From DATJHM01 sp035493895 (GTDB lineage Bacteria > Chloroflexota > Ktedonobacteria > Ktedonobacterales > Ktedonobacteraceae), in contig DATJHM010000008.1 in the NCBI GenBank assembly GCA_035493895.1, positions 1-61,755 of the forward strand: DNA of 61,755 bases, given 5' to 3'. Shown one piece after another: positions 43,174-53,144 of the stretch. Position 1 is the first letter of the stretch. Each line of letters starts with the position of its first letter. A model generated the notes under the pieces. That model searched no databases. It worked only from the letters and a program-made list of their open reading frames with translations, and was not told where the DNA came from. A program made the translations under genes and the position numbers.

Positions 43174-45159
43174 GTGAATGACGTTGACATGACTGCTCGC
43201 CGCTATCAGCATCTCTCAATCCTCCTCCTATCCCGACGACGGGTCCAATTAGGCTGCCTCGGTCTGTTGCTGGTAGTTTGCTTTGCTAGCTCGTTCTCGA
43301 CTGCGTTTACCTCCATTTTCTATAGCCCACGCTATTATCGCGATATGGCTCTGGCTCACTCTGGCATTCAGCATCTTCATCAGGCACAACGCCTGCTTCT
43401 TTCTTTGCAGGATCATCCCCTGAATCAGGAAAGTATCCATCAGGCGCAAAATGAGTTTATGGGCGCAGCTCAGGACTTTGGACAACTTCGCGCTGATATG
43501 CAGACGCTTCCATCTTTTGTGTTCGATCTGCCTTTTGCTGGTGCCAGTCTGCATACTCTTCAGCATCTGGTCCCTCTGGCCGATGATTTCAGTCGCGCTG
43601 GCGATCTGGGCTGCCAGATGGTGCAGGAGGTGATGAGTATCTTACGCAGTCCCGCTGAGCAAAAACAGTCTGCTCTGTGGACAAGAAAAATGCTCTTGCT
43701 GACCTCTGATTTGTATACTATTCATCGCCTGGTACGCTCCGGTTTGCATGAATTGGACCAGGTTCAGCCGGGCGAGACTCATCTGGGCGCTCAGGTCGAT
43801 ACGCAACTAGCGCTGTTACGTCAGTATGAGCCGCAATTTGAGGTCTGGTTGACGCTCCTCGAGCGCGCTCTGCCTTTTCTTCCTGACTTGCTGGGGACCA
43901 ATCAGCCTGCGCAGTATTTTCTGGAAATGCTCGATTCTTCAGAATTGCGCCCGGGGGGGGGCTTTATTGGCAATTATGGTTCTCTCACTTTTGTCAATGG
44001 CCGCTTGCAAAAAGCGCAAATTGCTGATGTGAGCCTGCTCGATCTGCCCTTTAAGGCTGCCGGAGGTTTGATTCCTTTCCCTCCTGAATATCGCTGGTTT
44101 CCGCTGGCTCATGGTAAGTGGAGTCTGCGCGATTCCAATCTCGATGCCGATTTTCCTACGTCCGCTCGCTTCGGCCTGCGCAATTTTCAGCTCGAAGGCG
44201 GCAATATGCCCATGCAGGGGGTGGTTGCAATCACTCCTATGTTGATTCAACATATGCTGGAGATTACTGGTCCGATTGCTATACCCGCTTATCACGATAC
44301 GATCACTGCGCAAAATCTGATCGCGCGCATTCACTATTATCAGCTCGGCGCAGGCAGACGAGGGAGTAGCCTGTTTCTTTCTTCTGACGGCCTCTCTTCG
44401 CAACGCAAACATTTTACCGCTCTTCTGGCCGATGCTTTCTTTTCTCGCTTACGCCATCTTTCGAATGGTGAGATGGCGAAGATGACGCATTTGTTGCTGG
44501 ATAGTCTCCAGACGAAGGATATACAACTCTATTTTCCACAAAATGAGGTTGAAGCGCTTTTACGTCAGGCCCGGATCGATGCCTCTATTCAGCAGGCTCC
44601 AGACGGCCTTTTGGTGGTCGATGCTAATGTCAGTGGGAATAAGGCCAATAGCTTTATACGCAGTACGGTGACTGATGTGGTGCATATTGATGCTGCTGGC
44701 AATGCACTCCATTCGCTGACGCTACGCTACTCCTGGACTCTTTCTGGTAATGTCTTTGGCAATCCTCTCTATCAAGCCTATATCCAGGTGTATGCGCCCG
44801 CTAATAGTCTGTTACAGGATCAGATGGGTTGGGATCAGGCTCCGTCAACTCTTCGCTCAGGCCATGTCGTCTGGGCTGGTGCCATCTCTATGCTCTATGG
44901 CGACTCTCGTACGATCCTGCTTTCCTGGATTGTTCCCCACTCCGTTCAATCTACTCACTCAGGAGGTATGCATTTTCTGTATCTTGTGCAGCAACAGGCT
45001 GGCATTGAACGCGATCTGCGTTTGCAGGTGTATTTACCCGCCTGCGCACATCTTACCGGCACATCTGGCGCTACCCTTGTGCGCACTCCACAAACGCTCA
45101 CGCTCACGCAGACGCTCACACGCAATGTTCTCGTGGGCATCGATTATTCCTGCCGGTAG
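43174..45159 (+). CDS. DUF4012 membrane-anchored protein
   Basis: About 661 residues. One N-terminal membrane span (about 22-45) is followed by a large extracytoplasmic part: a helical region with many His/Gln/Leu, then the DUF4012 core around LDSSELRPGGGFIGNYGS. DUF4012 proteins recur in actinobacterial and Chloroflexota polysaccharide loci, and their biochemical role is unknown to me. The start is uncertain: GTG at 43174 has GAAGG at 11 nt, while the ATG at 43189 has no good site. A run of Thr/Leu repeats (TLTLTQTLT) lies near the C-terminus. Confidence 0.8.
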   Translation: MNDVDMTARRYQHLSILLLSRRRVQLGCLGLLLVVCFASSFSTAFTSIFYSPRYYRDMALAHSGIQHLHQAQRLLLSLQDHPLNQESIHQAQNEFMGAAQDFGQLRADMQTLPSFVFDLPFAGASLHTLQHLVPLADDFSRAGDLGCQMVQEVMSILRSPAEQKQSALWTRKMLLLTSDLYTIHRLVRSGLHELDQVQPGETHLGAQVDTQLALLRQYEPQFEVWLTLLERALPFLPDLLGTNQPAQYFLEMLDSSELRPGGGFIGNYGSLTFVNGRLQKAQIADVSLLDLPFKAAGGLIPFPPEYRWFPLAHGKWSLRDSNLDADFPTSARFGLRNFQLEGGNMPMQGVVAITPMLIQHMLEITGPIAIPAYHDTITAQNLIARIHYYQLGAGRRGSSLFLSSDGLSSQRKHFTALLADAFFSRLRHLSNGEMAKMTHLLLDSLQTKDIQLYFPQNEVEALLRQARIDASIQQAPDGLLVVDANVSGNKANSFIRSTVTDVVHIDAAGNALHSLTLRYSWTLSGNVFGNPLYQAYIQVYAPANSLLQDQMGWDQAPSTLRSGHVVWAGAISMLYGDSRTILLSWIVPHSVQSTHSGGMHFLYLVQQQAGIERDLRLQVYLPACAHLTGTSGATLVRTPQTLTLTQTLTRNVLVGIDYSCR

Positions 45160-45237
45160 GGGTGGGCTTTATGTCCACTATGGGGAATGATCGATGTTCA
45201 GGTCTTATATATTCACGCGGGGGTAAATGAAAAAACG

Positions 45238-45984
45238 ATGATCGATACACATGTTCATATTTTGCCGGGCATCGACAATGGACCGGCAACCGTTGCAGAT
45301 GCGCTCACTATGGCGCGCACGCTGGTTCAAGAGGGGGTCAGAATTGCCGCTGCTACGCCTCATTATAATGATGAGTTTCCGCATCGCTCGGCGTCTGAGA
45401 TCTTTCAACGCGTCTCCTCTTTGCAAGTGGAACTATCGAACGCGGGTATTCCTCTCAGGCTCTGTATTGGCCATGAGGTGCTGATTAAACCTCGCCTGGT
45501 TGATGATGTTCGCCTTGGCTATATCGCGACGCTGCATGGCTCACGCTACCTTTTGCTGGAACTCTGGAATTCTATCTGGTTGCCTGAAACTGAGCGTGTG
45601 GTTTTTGAGCTGCGCGAGCATGGCATTATTCCTATCATTGCCCATCCAGAGCGCTATCGCGCGATTCAACAGGAGCCAGAGCGCCTGGGGACGCTGTTAC
45701 GCCTGGGCGCTCTCGCTCAGATGACGATTGGTAGTCTGCTTGGTGCGCATGGTACTGCGGCCAGACGCAGTGCTGAAATGCTTCTGAAAAAAGGCTTGAT
45801 TCATTGTCTTGCCTCAGATGCGCACGGTTTTCGCTTGCGCCCTCCCCAAATTGCGCAAGGTCTACACTATGCCAGACAGTTTTTAGGGATAGAGCGGGTG
45901 CATTTTCTCACGGAAGTACAGCCCGCCGCTATTCTGACAAACGAGCTTGTTGGCACGCCGTCGCTGCATATGAAAGTAAGGTAA
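45238..45984 (+). CDS. CpsB/YwqE-type protein tyrosine phosphatase (PHP fold)
   Basis: A 248-residue metal-dependent tyrosine phosphatase. The metal ligands are in IDTHVHILPGIDNG, TPHYN, GHE, AHPERY and SDAHG. It should dephosphorylate the Wzz/tyrosine-kinase-like protein of the same locus and so control polymer length. The first ATG after the GGGGG tract (45238) gives the family start MIDTHVH; the open frame before it is ignored. Seven nucleotides separate it from the next gene. Confidence 0.92.
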   Translation: MIDTHVHILPGIDNGPATVADALTMARTLVQEGVRIAAATPHYNDEFPHRSASEIFQRVSSLQVELSNAGIPLRLCIGHEVLIKPRLVDDVRLGYIATLHGSRYLLLELWNSIWLPETERVVFELREHGIIPIIAHPERYRAIQQEPERLGTLLRLGALAQMTIGSLLGAHGTAARRSAEMLLKKGLIHCLASDAHGFRLRPPQIAQGLHYARQFLGIERVHFLTEVQPAAILTNELVGTPSLHMKVR

Positions 45985-45991
45985 CGTGTTT

Positions 45992-47434
45992 ATGAGATGG
46001 AGCAAAACGCTTCTCTTACAAAAGCTGACTTGTCTGCGCTTCTCCTTCTCTTCTCCTTTTCTCATAGGGAGTAGTATGGTGGTGTTTGCTGTCAGTATGG
46101 CCTGTGCTCTTGCTTTTTTTGGCATCTATGCGGCTGGTGCTATCTGTCTTGCTCTGCTGATGATCTTGCTCTTGCTGATACGTCAGGATGAGCTGGCGGC
46201 GGTTGTGGTGATTATTGTGCATCTGTATGTCGATTGGTATCTGGCTTTACGGGTTGTTGCTCCGGTTCTGGCTGCTCTGTTGCTCTGTTGCTTCTTTCTC
46301 CTCCGTTCCTCTCACTATCCCTGGGCGGAATTGCGGGCCCCTTTTCTCTGGCTCTGTTTCCTCTGCCTGACGATTATTCCCGCTATTCAAGGAGGCATTA
46401 CGCTTTATGACCGCCTCTTTTATTATCCCAATATTATTGCCGGGGCGATGCTGATGTTCTGGTTGGGATCTGTGGTCGGACGCTCGCTGGTGAGTGTGAA
46501 GCATGTGTTTCAGTGGCTGGCTTTTTTTGCCGCGCTCATTGCTATTCATACGATTATTCAGGGCAAGTCTGGTGTTTTTTTGTTGAGCTGGTCTCATATG
46601 GATGCTTATATTGCTGACCACAAAAATTATTATCTTCCTGGCAATCCGCATGTGATCCGCCCGGGCTCTTTCTTTATCGATCCTGATTGGAGCAGCTCAT
46701 TTTTTGCGATTACTCTCTTTTTGCCGCTGAGCCTGCTTGTCAAATGTATTTCATGGCGTGCTCGTGTGTTGTATCTGGTGGAGATCGTGCTGCTCGTTAT
46801 CGCTCTCCTTTTTACGTACAGCACTGGCGCGGTGCTGGCAGCCGGGGCGGGAGCACTGACGTTTTTCTCTCTCGGCGTGGCTCCTCGCTATCGCTGGCGC
46901 ATGATATTGGGCCTGTTCCTGGGACTGCTGGCGCTTGTTTTGCTCTTGCCAGAAGATATCGCTCTTTTTCTCCATCACGCAACTGATGCTGGCAATCTGA
47001 ACTTGCGCCTCGGTGTCTGGCATACGGCGCTACGCGTGATTACGGCTTTCCCTCTCTCTGGCATTGGCCTGGGACTTTATGCGTATTTGCAACGCGCAGA
47101 GGGGTTCCGTGTTCCAGCACAGTTTTTGCCGCTGGCGCAACCGCATAATTCCTATCTCGAACTGGCTGCTATGGCGGGCTTACCGGTGCTGGTTATCTTC
47201 CTTGTTCTGCTCTGCTGGTTCCTCGCCCATGCCTGGATGATCTGGCAAAGGGCTGTTGGACGCGATCGTACTTTACTGGCAGGCGGCATTTCGCTGGTGG
47301 TAGCGCTGACGTTTAGTAGTCTCAGTATTAATGCCTGGACTCTGCCTCCGCTCTCTGCAATTGGCTGGCTGCTTCTAGGTTGTATCTCTTCTCCTTTGTT
47401 GAGTGACCTTCATCGCGTAGATATGGAAGGATGA
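45992..47434 (+). CDS. O-antigen ligase/polymerase family membrane protein
   Basis: A 480-residue protein with about twelve hydrophobic segments. A large periplasm-facing loop between the later spans (LSWSHMDAYIADHKNYY...RPGSFFIDPDWSSS) and the LAQPHNSYLELAAMAGLP segment, with its conserved His, are features of the Wzy_C family. Members polymerise or transfer undecaprenyl-linked sugar chains. In this locus, a Wzy-type polymerase is expected, so that is the likely role. The ATG at 45992 follows AAGG; the GTG at 45986 is an alternative. Confidence 0.87.
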   Translation: MRWSKTLLLQKLTCLRFSFSSPFLIGSSMVVFAVSMACALAFFGIYAAGAICLALLMILLLLIRQDELAAVVVIIVHLYVDWYLALRVVAPVLAALLLCCFFLLRSSHYPWAELRAPFLWLCFLCLTIIPAIQGGITLYDRLFYYPNIIAGAMLMFWLGSVVGRSLVSVKHVFQWLAFFAALIAIHTIIQGKSGVFLLSWSHMDAYIADHKNYYLPGNPHVIRPGSFFIDPDWSSSFFAITLFLPLSLLVKCISWRARVLYLVEIVLLVIALLFTYSTGAVLAAGAGALTFFSLGVAPRYRWRMILGLFLGLLALVLLLPEDIALFLHHATDAGNLNLRLGVWHTALRVITAFPLSGIGLGLYAYLQRAEGFRVPAQFLPLAQPHNSYLELAAMAGLPVLVIFLVLLCWFLAHAWMIWQRAVGRDRTLLAGGISLVVALTFSSLSINAWTLPPLSAIGWLLLGCISSPLLSDLHRVDMEG

Positions 47435-47499
47435 TCAATGACTGATCGCTGTTTATTACGAAACGCTGCTTTATTGTGTCCATATTGGGGAGATCTGCT

Positions 47500-49764
47500 A
47501 TGTGCTGGCAGGCGATAGTGTTTCATTCGCATCAGAAGAAGCAAACGGCTGATTCTTCTCTCTCTCCCTATCCGCTCGACATGGCCTTTGCTCTGACGTT
47601 GCCTGGTGAAGTGCAGGGGGCCGATGGTGTGCCCTATCATAGAACGTTTGGTAAACAGCCTCGCACTATTGCTTTATATGCTCTGGCTCAGTGGAATGCA
47701 TATCTTATGACTTGCGAGGAGGAGCATCGTGCGGCTTTTCTTGCTCAGGCTCGCTGGCTCTTGCAACATGCTCTGTCCGTTCAGGATGGCATGGCTGGTT
47801 GGCCTGTTCCAATCGATACTTCCCCTCCCTCCCATCTTGCTCGTATGCATGAGAAGCGTTCTGCCTTCGCTGGAATCTCTGGATACTATTTTTCGGCGAC
47901 TATTCAGGGATGTGCCCTCTCTGTGCTGTTGCGAGCCTATCTTTTGACCCGCGAGCCAGAGTTTCTTCAGATGACTCAGTTTGTTTTTGAGACGTTCCGG
48001 CTTGATATTCTGGATGGCGGTATTGGGGCTCCTGTTACCGCTGAGGGTCTCTGGTTTGAAGAATATGCTCTGTATCCAGCATCTCATACGCTCGCTGGTA
48101 TGCTTTTTGCTTTGCTGGGCCTCTATGAGTATTCCTATCTCAATTTGACGGCGCAGACGCAGGCGCTTCCCCTGTTTGAGCGTGCTTTTGCCACGTTGCA
48201 TGCTCTGTTGCCTGAATTCGATTGTGGCTACTGGCTACGTGGGGATCTCCTGCAACGCGTATTGTTGACGCCTGAACAATTTGCGCTCCATGTGCAACTT
48301 CTCTGTGCGCTGGCTCATCTGACCGGCGATGTCCGTTGTACGCATCTTGCCAGACGCTGGCAGCACTATCTACAAGCTCCTGACAAGCGGTTGCGCTATA
48401 TGGCTATGAACTCTTGCCAGAGAGGCGGACGGAAGGTGTTGACGTTGCTGCGCACGAATCTCTTTCCCAGGTGTCCGTCTACCAGCAATGAGCTTCGTGT
48501 CTGCGTGCCAATTACTGCGTTTCCCCTGACTGGTGGCATGCGTACGATTCTCGATAAGCTCGAAAAAAGTATGCAATTGAGCTGTACTCCCTGGCGCATG
48601 ACCTATATGACGCAGCGGGTCGGAGCACAGGCTGAACTCTATCGTATACAACGCTTTGGTACTCGCTGGCTCTCACCTCGCCAGTTCCCTCTCGTCTGGG
48701 GCTATGCACTCGCTGGCGCATGGTCGCTTTTCTGGTCGCTTGCCAGGGGAGCCAGTTATGACCTTATTCTGCCGCAAGATGGTCTTTTTACCGCTGCTTT
48801 TGCGGCTCCTCTGGCTCATCTGGCTGGAATTCGTGTGATCTGCATTGACCATGGCAATCTGGCAACTCTTCCCAGTGAGTTGTATCGCCAGGAGCGCTTA
48901 CAGGATCTGGCAGGTAAGCCCTGTTTACGTCGCTGGCTCGAACCCTGGCTGCTTGCTGCTTACTGGCCTTCATTGCAGCTGTTTGCACGCATTGCGGCTT
49001 GCTTTGTTGATTGTTATGCCATCCCCGGCGTGCCCGGGGATGGTATTGAGGAGATCTGCCGCCATCTTGGCATTCCGCCGAGCCGTCTGGTTCGCTTTGT
49101 GAATACGATCGATGTAGCACAGTATTGCCGCTTAGATCACACGAAGCGGGCCGCGCTCAGGGTTCAGCACGGCATTGCCGCCGATGCGATTGTGATCACG
49201 ACCATCTGCCGTCTCTCGCCTGAGAAGGGCGTAGTGATTGCGCTTGAGGCGCTGGATCATGCGCTCTCGCTCCTCTCTCCTGGCCTACGTACGCGTGTGC
49301 GTTTTGTGATCGCTGGTGATGGCCCGCTGCGTGCCCGCCTGCAAGAGGAGATTATGCAGCGCGGCCTGGGTCTGACCTGTACACTCTGGGGTGAAATCTC
49401 CCACGCCGATGCTCTATTGTTGCACGATCTCAGCGATATCTATCTCTATAGCGGAACGCGTGGTGGTGGTTATTCACTGGTGTTGTTGGAGGCAATGGCC
49501 GCTGCCAGTGCAGTACTGGCCTCCGACGTACCACTGGCAAATGTGCGCATGCTGGCCGATGAGCGTGGCCTGGTGGTATCCGCTGGCGATATCGCCGCGA
49601 CCGCTCAGGCGCTGGTACGTTTGATTGAAGATGAAGATTTGCGCTTGAAACTGGGGCATAGAGCCAGACAATATGTGTCACTGTACAATACGGAACGCGA
49701 GTTCCGTCGCGTCTGGCAACGTAGCTTCAACATCCCAATGTCCTACGAGTTAGAAAGGAGATAA
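47500..49764 (+). CDS. fusion of D-glucuronyl C5-epimerase-like domain and GT4 glycosyltransferase
   Basis: A 754-residue two-part protein. Residues ~50-300 resemble the C-terminal catalytic domain of heparosan-type glucuronyl C5-epimerases: WLLQHA, an IQGCALSVLLRAYLLT helix, then GLWFEEYALYPASHTLAG and LLGLYEY. Residues ~320-750 are a GT-B glycosyltransferase with FPLTGGMRT, TICRLSPEKG, VIAGDGPL and GGGYSLVLLEAMA. The two parts are in one frame without a break. The ATG at 47500 has GGGGAG at 7 nt. It suggests coupled sugar transfer and C5 inversion of a uronic acid in the polymer. Confidence 0.82.
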   Translation: MCWQAIVFHSHQKKQTADSSLSPYPLDMAFALTLPGEVQGADGVPYHRTFGKQPRTIALYALAQWNAYLMTCEEEHRAAFLAQARWLLQHALSVQDGMAGWPVPIDTSPPSHLARMHEKRSAFAGISGYYFSATIQGCALSVLLRAYLLTREPEFLQMTQFVFETFRLDILDGGIGAPVTAEGLWFEEYALYPASHTLAGMLFALLGLYEYSYLNLTAQTQALPLFERAFATLHALLPEFDCGYWLRGDLLQRVLLTPEQFALHVQLLCALAHLTGDVRCTHLARRWQHYLQAPDKRLRYMAMNSCQRGGRKVLTLLRTNLFPRCPSTSNELRVCVPITAFPLTGGMRTILDKLEKSMQLSCTPWRMTYMTQRVGAQAELYRIQRFGTRWLSPRQFPLVWGYALAGAWSLFWSLARGASYDLILPQDGLFTAAFAAPLAHLAGIRVICIDHGNLATLPSELYRQERLQDLAGKPCLRRWLEPWLLAAYWPSLQLFARIAACFVDCYAIPGVPGDGIEEICRHLGIPPSRLVRFVNTIDVAQYCRLDHTKRAALRVQHGIAADAIVITTICRLSPEKGVVIALEALDHALSLLSPGLRTRVRFVIAGDGPLRARLQEEIMQRGLGLTCTLWGEISHADALLLHDLSDIYLYSGTRGGGYSLVLLEAMAAASAVLASDVPLANVRMLADERGLVVSAGDIAATAQALVRLIEDEDLRLKLGHRARQYVSLYNTEREFRRVWQRSFNIPMSYELERR

Positions 49765-50092
49765 TAGCCATTGACGCCAAAAAATCATACAGAGGAGCAA
49801 ATCTCGCCTTTAACCCTTCAGAACCCTCACCCTTTGCCGATACTTTAGAGTAAGAGCCACAATGCCCTTCTCTCTCCATTCTCGCGCCAACGACGTCGCC
49901 TGATAGAGAAGCAGCGCAGCTTTAGTGAAGAGGAGTGTAGCTTTGATGAAGGGGAGTGTAGCTTTAGTCTAACATCGATGTAGCATCAAGCTTCCCATCA
50001 CATCGGCATTTGTGTAGGATATGTAGCCTTTTCGCAAAAAATCTTCTCGTGTATCGCAAAAAATATACAAATGATGAGAGGTCAAGTGGAAA
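49765..50092. other. intergenic region with 21-nt repeat
   Basis: 328 nt without a supported gene. A 21-nt unit, GTGTAGCTTTGATGAAGGGGA, occurs in tandem about 2.6 times with small changes (49914-49934, 49935-49955, 49956-49968). The region just before 50093 is A-rich, with GGA near the start codon. Confidence 0.6.
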
Positions 50093-51901
50093 ATGCATCA
50101 GGAAAATCAGGAAGAGCAGGAGTCGCCCTCCCCTCAGCCCAATAGTCAGGATCTGGCCGAAGTTCCGCATAGCAACGCTGGCACAATCCCGCGTAGTAGT
50201 TCGGGCACCGTTCCGCGTAGTGGCTCCGGCACAATCCCGCGCAGCAACTCTGGCAATGTTCCCTGGCTCGATTTGCCTACCAAAAGCCTCGATCAATGGG
50301 CTACGTATGTACGTATGCCGAGCACGAATAATGTTCCCCCAACACCGTATCTTTTTCTCGACGATATGTCCCTCAGCGAACAGGCAACGTGGGTAATGCC
50401 TGCTATGCCCGATATGAATAAGCTGCCAGCGTTCGCAACTCCGGTCTGGGCTACGGAGAGCTACTCTCATCAGATCAGTGCTCTCCTCAAACGCTCAGGC
50501 ATCTATGCGCTCTCTTCTCTGGCAACTCCGCTGGTGGCGCTGGTGCTTGCTCCTTTTTTGACGCATTATCTGACGCATAGCGATTATGGGGCGCTTTCTG
50601 TGCTCAATACTGCCATTGCGCTGGGCGCTGGCCTGACGCAGCTTGGTCTCGCCTCGGCCTTTTTCCGCTCCTATAATTTCGACTATGATACGCATAAAGA
50701 GAAGATGGGCGTTCTCTCTACGGTTTTGAATTTGCTGACGCTGGTACTGGTGCCGACGACGCTGCTGATTATGTTGTGTGCTCCCTGGCTGGCAGCTCTG
50801 TTGTTGCAGGATAGTCAGTTGAGCGAGACGGTTCGTGTGGCCGGTCTGGTGATCCTCTGTCAGAATCTGACGGTGCCGGGTTTTGCCTGGATGCGTGCTG
50901 AGAATCGGGCATTTCAATTTGTGCTGCTTTCTATCACGAATCTTCTGATTAATCTGGTGGCAACTATTGTGCTGGTGGGTGTGTGGCACATGGGCATTGT
51001 TGGTTCTCTTCTGGCGATTGCTGGCGGCTACGGTGTGGTTGCAATCTGCACTCTTCCTCAGATCCTCTGGCATGCTGGCATTCGTTTGCATATTCCTATT
51101 GCGAAGGGCTTGCTGGTGTTTGGTTTGCCCAATGTGGTGAACTTTTTCTCTGTCTGGGTGCTTCAATTGGCCGATAGATATATGCTCTCACGCCTTGGGT
51201 CTCTTTCTCAGACTGCCATGTACACCGTTGCCTATAATCTAGGGGGCGTGCTGGGTGTGCTGGTCATCTCTCCCTTTCTGCTTGCCTGGCCCTCGGTCCT
51301 CTTTACGATTGCCAAAAGGAAAGATGCCAGACGTATTTTTCAACTGATTTTTCGCTGGTATTTTATTATCCTGCTCATTGCTGCCTATGCACTCTCTCTT
51401 GCCGGTATGGCCCTGCTCCAGCTTTTTTTTCCGCCTGCCTATCACGTGGCGGCTCCCGTGATTCCTATGATTGCGCTCTCGATCCTGTTTTATGGCCTGT
51501 ACAACTATATTACGCTCGGCGTGGGTCTGAAGCGTAAAACCTGGCTGGCGGTAATTTTCACCAGTAGTGCCGCGCTGCTGAATGTCGGACTCAATTGCTA
51601 TCTTATTCCTCTCTATGGTTCGATGGGTGCTGCTCTGGCAACACTCATTGCTTATGTTGTTCTGGTGATTATTGCCTATATCGTCAATCAGCGCCTCTAT
51701 CCGGTCCCTTATGAGATCGGCAAATTTGTGTGTGCCCTGCTTATCGGACTTGCCTGCTTCCTGGGAAGTAGCTATCTGGTGCAATTTCAGGCTCCTCTAC
51801 TGGCCTGGGGTATCTCTTTCGGGGGGCTCTGTTTGTATGCTGGCTATTTGCTGGCGCTGGGCAATACACGCTATTTGCGAAAGAGAAGCAAGAACGTATG
51901 A
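50093..51901 (+). CDS. Wzx-type polysaccharide flippase with repeat-bearing N-terminal extension
   Basis: A 602-residue protein. From about residue 125 it has some 12-14 membrane spans typical of lipid-linked oligosaccharide flippases (MVF/MATE fold). The first ~125 residues are a cytoplasmic extension not usual for the family. It holds an 8-residue repeat GT[IV]PRS[SGN]S at 30-37, 38-45 and 46-53, with a partial GNVP copy. The Thr/Ser/Arg pattern may attract Ser/Thr kinases, which is inference. Its last codon overlaps the next gene by 4 nt (ATGA). Confidence 0.88.
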   Translation: MHQENQEEQESPSPQPNSQDLAEVPHSNAGTIPRSSSGTVPRSGSGTIPRSNSGNVPWLDLPTKSLDQWATYVRMPSTNNVPPTPYLFLDDMSLSEQATWVMPAMPDMNKLPAFATPVWATESYSHQISALLKRSGIYALSSLATPLVALVLAPFLTHYLTHSDYGALSVLNTAIALGAGLTQLGLASAFFRSYNFDYDTHKEKMGVLSTVLNLLTLVLVPTTLLIMLCAPWLAALLLQDSQLSETVRVAGLVILCQNLTVPGFAWMRAENRAFQFVLLSITNLLINLVATIVLVGVWHMGIVGSLLAIAGGYGVVAICTLPQILWHAGIRLHIPIAKGLLVFGLPNVVNFFSVWVLQLADRYMLSRLGSLSQTAMYTVAYNLGGVLGVLVISPFLLAWPSVLFTIAKRKDARRIFQLIFRWYFIILLIAAYALSLAGMALLQLFFPPAYHVAAPVIPMIALSILFYGLYNYITLGVGLKRKTWLAVIFTSSAALLNVGLNCYLIPLYGSMGAALATLIAYVVLVIIAYIVNQRLYPVPYEIGKFVCALLIGLACFLGSSYLVQFQAPLLAWGISFGGLCLYAGYLLALGNTRYLRKRSKNV

Positions 51902-53139
51902 AGACGCAACTCCCGTCTGGATCGGTGGAACCGCCATCGCCATTGCCCGAAAAAAAATTGCCTGCTCCTCTGATATGTATGCATGTGATTGGCAGTGTGG
52001 CAGGTGATGAGCGCGTGTTGCGTGAGGCCAGTGCTTTGCAACTGGCCGGTTACGCGGTGACGATTATTGATGTTGCCTCTCGAGGCCAGGGCCCTGCGCA
52101 CGAGACTCTTCGCGGCTGCCGGGTTCGCCATATTCTGTTGCCTGCTGACTTCGCGCAGACTCGCTTTAAAAAGCGAGCTCTGCTCAGAGCGGCAAGCATC
52201 TTCCTGCGCAGCACCTGTCGCCTGCTCATCACTCCCGCAGATGTTTATCATGCTCATGATGTGACCGCTCTTCCGGCCTGCTATCTTGCCGCCGTTCTTC
52301 ATGGCAAGCCCTTAATCTTTGATGCACATGAGCTTCCCCTGCCGGAATTGCCTGTACAGGTACCCTGGCTGCGTACACGGTTTCATGCGCTACTGGAAAA
52401 GATGATCCAGCGCTGTGCGAGTATCATTACGGTCTCAGCCCCTATCGCTCGCGAAATTCGCCAGCGCTATCATGTGTCGCAGGTAGGGCTGGTCCGTAAT
52501 ATGCTGGCATACCGGCCGTATGTCTCCAGTGATCGCCTGCGTCAGTATCTGGGTCTTGCTGCGCATACGCGTATTGCGCTCTACCAGGGGAACATTCAGG
52601 CTGACCGTGATCCTGCTCTTCTGGTGCATGTGGCGAAACTACTCGATCCACATAATGTGATTGTGCTGATGGGGAAGGGGATCGGCTCGGCTGTGTCTGA
52701 ACTCGAGGCCCTGATTGCGCAGGAGGGTGTAGGTGAGCGGATCAAGGTTATCCCTCCGGTCCCCTATCACGAATTGCTCTCCTGGACTGCTTCTGCCGAT
52801 GTCGGTCTGATTGTCTATTCTCCCGACCATTCGCTTAATGTTCGTATGTGCCTGCCAAACAAACTCTTTGAGTATCTCATGGCTGGCCTGCCCGTGCTGG
52901 CTACGTCCCTGGAAGCGGTTGCTGATATGCTAAATACCTACCATGTCGGACGTGTCGTTGATAGCCTGGAGCCTGGAGAGATTGCTGCCGCCCTCAATCA
53001 GCTCCTTGCCAACGATGCCCTGCTTACCAGCATGCGTATCAATGCTTTGAATGCTGTGCGCGAAGAGCTTTGCTGGGAACGCGAACGCCAGCATTTGGTC
53101 TATCTCTATCATGAGGTTGTTGAAATTGTGTCGCAGTGA
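51898..53139 (+). CDS. GT4 glycosyltransferase
   Basis: A 413-residue GT-B enzyme adding a sugar to the repeat unit. HVIGSVAGDERVLREAS starts the acceptor domain. HAHDVTALPA and FDAHEL follow. The donor domain has YQGNIQADRD and CLPNKLFEYLMAGLPV with its conserved Glu. It is coupled to the flippase gene through an ATGA overlap. It converges with the secreted propeller gene, leaving only 5 nt between the stop codons. Confidence 0.9.
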   Translation: MKTQLPSGSVEPPSPLPEKKLPAPLICMHVIGSVAGDERVLREASALQLAGYAVTIIDVASRGQGPAHETLRGCRVRHILLPADFAQTRFKKRALLRAASIFLRSTCRLLITPADVYHAHDVTALPACYLAAVLHGKPLIFDAHELPLPELPVQVPWLRTRFHALLEKMIQRCASIITVSAPIAREIRQRYHVSQVGLVRNMLAYRPYVSSDRLRQYLGLAAHTRIALYQGNIQADRDPALLVHVAKLLDPHNVIVLMGKGIGSAVSELEALIAQEGVGERIKVIPPVPYHELLSWTASADVGLIVYSPDHSLNVRMCLPNKLFEYLMAGLPVLATSLEAVADMLNTYHVGRVVDSLEPGEIAAALNQLLANDALLTSMRINALNAVREELCWERERQHLVYLYHEVVEIVSQ

Positions 53140-53144
53140 CTGTA

